Of a stretch of 64,000 bases of DNA, positions 62,112-64,000 are shown in pieces. A model generated the notes under the pieces. That model was given only the letters and a program-made list of their open reading frames with translations. It was not told the DNA's origin and ran no database searches. The position numbers and the translations under genes are program-made. Source of the stretch: Nitrospinaceae bacterium (lineage in GTDB: Bacteria > Nitrospinota > Nitrospinia > Nitrospinales > VA-1). Every line of letters starts with the position of its first letter. Positions within the stretch are counted from its first letter, which is position 1. The stretch covers positions 62,001-126,000 of the forward strand of contig JAJDAZ010000026.1 of assembly GCA_029261595.1 (NCBI GenBank). The letters are read 5' to 3'.

Positions 62112-62768
62112 ATGTCCGCCTCCGATTTCAACCTGGCGCTGTTCCAGGAAGAACCTGTTTTAGGAATTATTCGGGGCGTTACCGAAGAATCCCTCACGGG
62201 AGTCTTCTCAGCGCTGATTTCCGGGGGCCTTCGTTTTGCGGAAGTGACCCTGAACACACCGGATGCGTTCCACCTCATAGAATCCGCTGCAAAATCATTT
62301 TCTGACTCATTGTGTATTGGAGCGGGAACGGTGCTCACCCATGCGGATGCACAAATGGCGGTGACCGCCGGTGCAAAATTTATTGTTTCACCCACCTTGA
62401 ATGAGGAAGTCGCAACCTTCTGCAAGGATAAAAGGCTTCCCTACTTCCCCGGAGCACTCACTCCAACTGAAATTGAAAGTGCCTGGAATGCAGGGGCGAC
62501 CATGGTGAAAGTTTTTCCGGCTTCCCAAATGGGTGCGGAATATTTTCGCGTCATCAAAGGACCCTTTGAGAAGGTTCGATTGCTGGCTGTGGGGGGAATC
62601 GGACCTAAAAATATTTCGGAGTACCTTTCGGCGGGAGCCGATGCGGTTGCTCTCGGCGGGTCAATCATATCCCAGTCCCGAATGCGCAAAAAAGAATTTG
62701 CTTTAATCCAAAAAGAAATCGAAGTTTTTTTGTTGGCAGTAAGAAATTTTTATTCTAATATAAATTGA
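62112..62768 (+). CDS. eda: KDPG/KHG aldolase
   Basis: VLGIIRGVTEES; LCIGAGTVLTHADAQMAVTAGAKFIVSPTL; TMVKVFPAS; AVGGIGPKNISEYLSAGADAVALGGSI. Confidence 0.92.
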   Translation: MSASDFNLALFQEEPVLGIIRGVTEESLTGVFSALISGGLRFAEVTLNTPDAFHLIESAAKSFSDSLCIGAGTVLTHADAQMAVTAGAKFIVSPTLNEEVATFCKDKRLPYFPGALTPTEIESAWNAGATMVKVFPASQMGAEYFRVIKGPFEKVRLLAVGGIGPKNISEYLSAGADAVALGGSIISQSRMRKKEFALIQKEIEVFLLAVRNFYSNIN

Positions 62769-62810
62769 AAGTAAAAGACTGGTCGTTTTAAAGGTAATCC
62801 TGGAGGAGAC

Positions 62811-63074
62811 ATGGCATTTGATTTTATGAAAAACTTCATGATGTACGACGATGACGAACGATTCGTTAAACTTTGCGAATCCATCGAAGAAGCCATTCAC
62901 GAAGCAAATGAAGGCGGGGAAAAATTTTCGGACTCAGAAGTTATGCAAGCCCTGGATTATGTAGGGTTCAATTTGTGTCGGGACGACTGGGAAGAATTTA
63001 AAAAGATGGAGTTCCCCCGCGATCTCGGTGCCAACGATGCCACCACCAGCAAGGGAAGAAGACTCATTCACTGA
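62811..63074 (+). CDS. Hypothetical small acidic protein
   Basis: 87-aa ORF preceded by a ggaggaga ribosome binding site. Confidence 0.65.
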   Translation: MAFDFMKNFMMYDDDERFVKLCESIEEAIHEANEGGEKFSDSEVMQALDYVGFNLCRDDWEEFKKMEFPRDLGANDATTSKGRRLIH

Positions 63075-63084
63075 CCTTGAAGAC

Positions 63085-63363
63085 CTAGCTCATCCCGAGC
63101 TTATGCAGTTCTTCCTCGTAATGTTTCTGATACATGATCTCCCACTCAGGGCTGCCCTCGCGCAGGGATTTACTGTAGGATTCGATAATCTTTCGGGCTA
63201 ATTGATCGGCCTTTTCATCTTTCATCAATTCTTGCGTCATGACTCGGGTGATCTCAAGACGCACGTCGTTGAGATCCACCTTGTAATCGATTTCTTCCCT
63301 GTTCTTAAAATCACGTACGACCAGACTGCTGATGTGGTTTATTTTGTCTCTGCTGATTTTCAT
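63085..63363 (-). CDS. DUF507 family protein
   Basis: MKISRDKINHISSLVVRDFKNREEIDYK; similar to the adjacent ORF. Confidence 0.8.
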   Translation of the reverse strand: MKISRDKINHISSLVVRDFKNREEIDYKVDLNDVRLEITRVMTQELMKDEKADQLARKIIESYSKSLREGSPEWEIMYQKHYEEELHKLGMS

Positions 63364-63379
63364 GTTTGCCTGATTAAAA

Positions 63380-63661
63380 TTATAAAATTAGGTTGCGCTC
63401 ACGGACCAATTTCGATTTTACCATCTGAAAGACGCGGCCAAAGTCCATCATGTCGCGTTCGTATTCATCGGTTTTTGATTCCAGAAGCATTTTAACTTCT
63501 TCGTTCAGTTTATCTTCCACCATAAGGTCGTCAACAATGACGCCTGCGATAATGGCTTGCAGTTTGTCCGGTTGCTCGTCCCAGATAATAAGATCCTTAT
63601 CGATCAAGGAACGAACAACTGTTTTAGAAATTTTTTCCACCATTTCCTTTTGAATTCTCAT
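63380..63661 (-). CDS. DUF507 family protein
   Basis: MRIQKEMVEKISKTVVRSLIDKDLIIW. Confidence 0.8.
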   Translation of the reverse strand: MRIQKEMVEKISKTVVRSLIDKDLIIWDEQPDKLQAIIAGVIVDDLMVEDKLNEEVKMLLESKTDEYERDMMDFGRVFQMVKSKLVRERNLIL

Positions 63662-63733
63662 ATTTTTTTATTTGGCATTAAATTGAAATTTTAGAGGAAT
63701 TTCCTGTCTCTGAATACCCCCCCCTGGAATCTA

Positions 63734-63806
63734 AGCGGGAGACGGGATTCGAACCCGCGACATTCAGCTTGGGAAGCTGACACTCTACCAACTGAGCTAC
63801 TCCCGC
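63734..63806 (-). tRNA. tRNA-Gly (anticodon CCC), CCA not encoded
   Basis: GCGGGAG/CTCCCGC acceptor, GGTTCGAATCC T-loop, anticodon loop TTCCCAA, U73 discriminator. Confidence 0.93.
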
Positions 63807-64000
63807 AGGTGTTTAAAAATTAATCCGGTGCATCGTTATCCCGACAATGGCTTTTTTCTATCCTTGGAAAGTCAAGGGGCATGCCGCTCGAAAAGGGCCT
63901 CTGGCCAGGGGTTCGCCTGCCAGGTTTGCCAAGACACTGAAATTTCAGTTAGTTCTCTTTGCTTCCAAGGATTAGGATCAGATTGTCTCCGGTTGTTTGA

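Noticed and set aside
63734-64000. Possible integration site at tRNA-Gly
   Set aside because: No integrase or duplicated tRNA 3' end was seen; xerD at 42377 is far away and lies in a housekeeping context.

Overview
The window is a gene-dense, mostly housekeeping bacterial chromosome segment of moderate GC. It looks like a nitrite oxidizer of the Nitrospina/Nitrospinota type. That assignment is an inference from the cytochrome bd-like oxidase plus di-heme cytochrome c pair and overall gene style; no 16S rRNA is present. Main landmarks are: ugd; recO/ogt; a TRAP transporter QM pair; two SUMF1-fold proteins; sppA; a REC-GAF-GGDEF protein; lpd; a bolA-like gene beside a zinc ribbon; the bd-like oxidase locus; an LAB_N/GT2 lipid-modification cluster; rlmN; rdgB; acs; a large TPR lipoprotein; fur; hisS; fbp; typA; xerC/D; the canonical yceD-rpmF-plsX-fabH-fabD-fabG-acpP-fabF-rnc cluster; hspQ; a radical SAM gene; mgtE; a GAF/HD-GYP protein; a pair of pyruvate-type aldolases; two tandem DUF507 genes; and a tRNA-Gly(CCC). 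No CRISPR array, prophage or recognizable transposase was seen. The least explained items are: a gene for an AT-rich membrane protein enclosed tightly by near-perfect inverted repeats (32454-33422); a secreted protein with duplicated FYKSWLxERSYxHPGL motifs and a Cys-rich tail; a possible pseudoknotted RNA beside its terminator; a lipoyl-like domain lacking the usual modified lysine; and a stand-alone TrxC-like zinc ribbon next to bolA. I found no unambiguous new multi-gene system. Family assignments come from recognized motifs only; no database search was run.
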